This document shows positions 62,135-64,000 of a DNA stretch of 64,000 bases, piece after piece. Both the position numbers and the translations under genes were made by a program. The DNA is from Pontibacter mangrovi (lineage in GTDB: Bacteria > Bacteroidota > Bacteroidia > Cytophagales > Hymenobacteraceae). A model generated the notes under the pieces. It saw nothing but the letters and a program-made list of their open reading frames with translations. It had not been told where the DNA came from and made no database searches. The stretch's first letter is position 1. The number at the start of each line of letters is the position of its first letter. The DNA is taken from positions 434,001 to 498,000 of the forward strand of contig NZ_VFRQ01000002.1 in the NCBI RefSeq assembly GCF_006385705.1, in the 5' to 3' direction.

Positions 62135-62165
62135 AGAAAGGGCCGGTGTAGTACCGGCCCTTTCT
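62135..62165. terminator. Bidirectional terminator
   Basis: Perfect 13-bp stem AGAAAGGGCCGGT (62135-62147) with ACCGGCCCTTTCT (62153-62165), A-tract on the left, T-rich on the right. Serves the hypothetical gene and the convergent mscS gene. Confidence 0.92.
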
Positions 62166-62188
62166 GCTGCTACTCAAAGTATACTTCA

Positions 62189-63118
62189 TCAGCTCTGCCC
62201 GCCCTGCTGCTGCCCGTTTTTCAGCACAGCGTTTACGGCCTGCAGCTCCTCGCTTAGCTTCTCGCCTCCTTTTATGGCAAAGTCCAGCGTCCGGATCGGG
62301 AACGGGATGAGAATATCGTTGGCGTCAAAGGCTTTCTTAATTTTAATGATGGCATCGCTTTTGGCTGACACATAATCGACCTGCCGGCTATAGCTTACCC
62401 AGAAGCGGGCTTTAAAGTTGATGGAGCTGTCGCCGAAGGCATCGTACATCACTTCGATGTCCCGCGTCTTTACCCGGTTTTTCACGTCTTGCAGCGCTTC
62501 AATCACTACCTGCTGCACCTGCTCCAGATCCTCGGCATACGACACGCCCACTTCCAGGTCTATGCGGCGGGTGCCATGGATGGAGTAGTTGGTAAGCGGG
62601 TTTTCGAACACCATTTTGTTAGGCACACGCACCAGCTCGCCTGTCACTTTGCGGATGTCTATCGTACGCAGGGTGATGCGCTCGATCACGCCAAAGTAAT
62701 CGTTCGTTTCGATCATGTCGCCTACCCCGAAAGGCTTTTGCACTGCTATAATGGTGCCTGAGATAAAGTTGGCGGCAATATCCTGAAAAGCAAAGCCCAA
62801 GGCCAAACCGACGATACCGACACCAGCCAGAAGCGAGATCACCACCCTGTCCAGGTTCAGGATGCTGAGCACAAAGAAGAAGCCGATCATCAGCATGCCG
62901 ATGTGCAGCATGGTAAGTATAAGGTTGTTGAGGGCGGCGCTGTGCGAGAACCTGTTGATGAACTTGCCCAGCCAGTTCCGCACAAAACCCGCGATGTAAA
63001 AGGTGATGACCAACAGCACAAGTGCCACAAAGATGTTCGGGAGCATGAGCACAATGTGCTCTCCCCAGGCCTCTAGCTTACTCCATAGCAGCTCCACTGC
63101 ATCGTTAATGTCTTTCAT
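62189..63118 (-). CDS. MscS-family mechanosensitive ion channel
   Basis: Small-conductance mechanosensitive channel that opens on membrane tension and releases solutes during hypoosmotic shock. Starting at MKDINDAVELLW, the product has 309 residues with three N-terminal transmembrane segments (MLPNIFVALVLLVITFYIAG, LILTMLHIGMLMIGFFFVLSIL and VVISLLAGVGIVGLALGFAFQDIAANFISG), the last being the pore helix with its glycine/alanine-rich pattern, and then the soluble MscS beta domain (PFGVGDMIETNDYFGVIERITLRTIDIRK, VRVPNKMVFENPLTNYS). Longer start four codons upstream is possible. Confidence 0.95.
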   Translation of the reverse strand: MKDINDAVELLWSKLEAWGEHIVLMLPNIFVALVLLVITFYIAGFVRNWLGKFINRFSHSAALNNLILTMLHIGMLMIGFFFVLSILNLDRVVISLLAGVGIVGLALGFAFQDIAANFISGTIIAVQKPFGVGDMIETNDYFGVIERITLRTIDIRKVTGELVRVPNKMVFENPLTNYSIHGTRRIDLEVGVSYAEDLEQVQQVVIEALQDVKNRVKTRDIEVMYDAFGDSSINFKARFWVSYSRQVDYVSAKSDAIIKIKKAFDANDILIPFPIRTLDFAIKGGEKLSEELQAVNAVLKNGQQQGGQS

Positions 63119-63149
63119 AAATATGTTCAAGTTGAATTCAATCTAAAAT

Positions 63150-64000
63150 CTAAGCCCATACTTTGGTACCCTCCGTGCAGTTGCGGCACATTTCCACCTC
63201 GCTGCGGGAGCGCAGCAGCTTCTGCCGGAACGTGTTATACTTTTGCCCGCGCCATACTTGGGCAAAGCTCTGCTGCTGCAGGTCGCCCTGCCGGTACTCG
63301 GCATCCTTGTCAAAGCAGCAGGGCACTACCAGCCCGTCCCAGGTGATCACGCAGGAGTGCCACATCTTCCAGCAGTGGTTCAGGAGCTTGTTTTTAATGC
63401 TGTAGCTGCCATCGCCGTTGTTGCGGTACCTGGAGTAATAATCAATGGTAGGGATGAGCGGCGAGCCGTGTTGGTAATCGTAGATCTGGGCGGTCTTAAA
63501 CACCACCTCGTCCACGCCCAGCTCCTGTGCCAGCTCCTTTACGTCCTGCAGCTGGTGCTCGTTTGGCCGCACCACCAGAAACTGAAACATGATGTGCGGC
63601 GTTCGCGATTTCAGCTCTTTTTTCCACTTCACCACGTTGCGTGTTCCCTCCAGCACCTTCTCCAGCTTGCCGCCCACCCTATAGGCTGCATAGGTCTCCT
63701 GCGTGGTGCCGTCAATAGATACGATCAGGCGGTCCAGACCGGATTGCACCGTTTTTCGGGCCGTTTCATCATCCAGAAAGTGGGCATTGGTGGAGGTGGC
63801 GGTGTAGATGCCGCGGTCGGAGGCATACTTTACCAACTCCAGAAAGCTCTTGTGCAAGTATGGCTCCCCCTGAAAGTAAAACACAAGGTACAGCAGCCGG
63901 CGGTGCAGCTGGTCGATGGTGCTTTTAAAGAGCTCGTTCTGCAGCATGCCGGTGGGGCGGGAGAAGGAGCGGAGGCCGCTGGGGCACTCGGGGCAGCGCA
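63150..64000 (-). CDS. Radical SAM/SPASM-domain protein, partial (N-terminus beyond window)
   Basis: The frame is open to the right edge, so the N-terminus lies outside. The first visible codons, RCPECPSGLRSFSRPTG (63951-63998), contain two of the three cysteines of a radical SAM C-x3-C-x2-C cluster (the first, in CNLRCPEC, would be just outside). The barrel continues LYLVFYFQGEPYLHKSFLELVKYASDRGIYTATSTNAHF, LDRLIVSIDGTTQETYAAYRVGG, and ends with a SPASM region (CWKMWHSCVITWDGLVVPCCFDKDAEYRQGD, CRNC) whose cysteines hold auxiliary iron-sulfur clusters. Substrate unknown; such enzymes modify peptides or cofactors. Confidence 0.85.
   Translation of the reverse strand, partial: RCPECPSGLRSFSRPTGMLQNELFKSTIDQLHRRLLYLVFYFQGEPYLHKSFLELVKYASDRGIYTATSTNAHFLDDETARKTVQSGLDRLIVSIDGTTQETYAAYRVGGKLEKVLEGTRNVVKWKKELKSRTPHIMFQFLVVRPNEHQLQDVKELAQELGVDEVVFKTAQIYDYQHGSPLIPTIDYYSRYRNNGDGSYSIKNKLLNHCWKMWHSCVITWDGLVVPCCFDKDAEYRQGDLQQQSFAQVWRGQKYNTFRQKLLRSRSEVEMCRNCTEGTKVWA

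Noticed and set aside
1-64000. Prophage, integrative element or antibiotic resistance island
   Set aside because: No integrase, tRNA attachment site, phage structural or conjugation genes are present; the accessory signal is limited to 11.1-13.0 kb.

Overview
The window looks like a chromosome segment of a pigmented, aerobic Bacteroidota bacterium of the order Cytophagales, most likely a Pontibacter-like member of the Hymenobacteraceae. The evidence is: three large secreted proteins ending in type IX secretion (T9SS) sorting domains; a carotenoid pair (crtD-cruF) typical of pink or red Cytophagales; families I know mainly from Bacteroidota (DUF4783, DUF6427, DUF6952, DUF4105); TAnnTTTG promoter boxes; few Shine-Dalgarno sequences; and moderately high GC with AT-rich intergenic DNA. 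I saw no rRNA, tRNA, CRISPR array, prophage or classical insertion sequence.

Layout. 1-5.9 kb: the 5' part of an L-2-hydroxyglutarate oxidase gene, then metF and metH, with a SAM-I (S-box) riboswitch before metH and an inverted-repeat-bounded element between the two. 6.1-6.9 kb: rplU-rpmA. 6.8-11.1 kb: a class I ribonucleotide reductase pair (nrdB, nrdA) of markedly eukaryote-like sequence, preceded by a long AT-rich region with DnaA-box-like 9-mers. 11.1-13.0 kb: a small accessory patch holding an AT-rich unknown gene with a hydrophobic C-terminus and a REP-associated tyrosine transposase (RAYT) between palindromic REP elements. 13-24.4 kb: mostly small envelope, secreted and hypothetical genes (OmpA lipoprotein, paired paralogues, a T9SS protein, an Hsp20, RlpA, a ZIP transporter, methyltransferase, YcxB-like protein). 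24.5-33.1 kb: nadC, a DUF4783 gene, gpmI, an M43 metalloprotease, yjbQ, a beta-helix lipoprotein and prfA. 33.3-38.6 kb: thioredoxin, a TetR regulator and the crtD-cruF pair. 38.9-49.2 kb: an SNF2 helicase, the rbfA-methyltransferase-LolC/E-type permease run, a DUF6427 membrane protein and the glyA-tatC-rpiB operon. 49.4-55.4 kb: a 2004-residue surface protein with about 17 IPT/TIG repeats. 55.9-64 kb: a phosphatase, a stress-type SDR with two hydrophilic small proteins, a pterin dehydratase, the rsmI-DUF4105-suhB run, MscS and a radical SAM/SPASM gene cut by the window edge.

How the genes work together: metF and metH supply methyl groups for methionine under SAM control, and glyA feeds the same one-carbon pool. 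NrdA and NrdB make deoxynucleotides. Several genes serve envelope and surface biology (T9SS cargo, lipoproteins, RlpA, TatC, LolC/E-like permease, MscS).

The most striking signal is not a gene. The heptamer TATACTT (reverse complement AAGTATA) occurs roughly 100 times by eye, on both strands, in coding DNA in all three reading frames, in intergenic DNA and in terminator loops. Its 10-bp palindrome AAGTATACTT occurs at least seven times. A second signal is a set of genes whose TAnnTTTG promoter box lies only 3-4 nt before the start codon, which predicts leaderless mRNAs.
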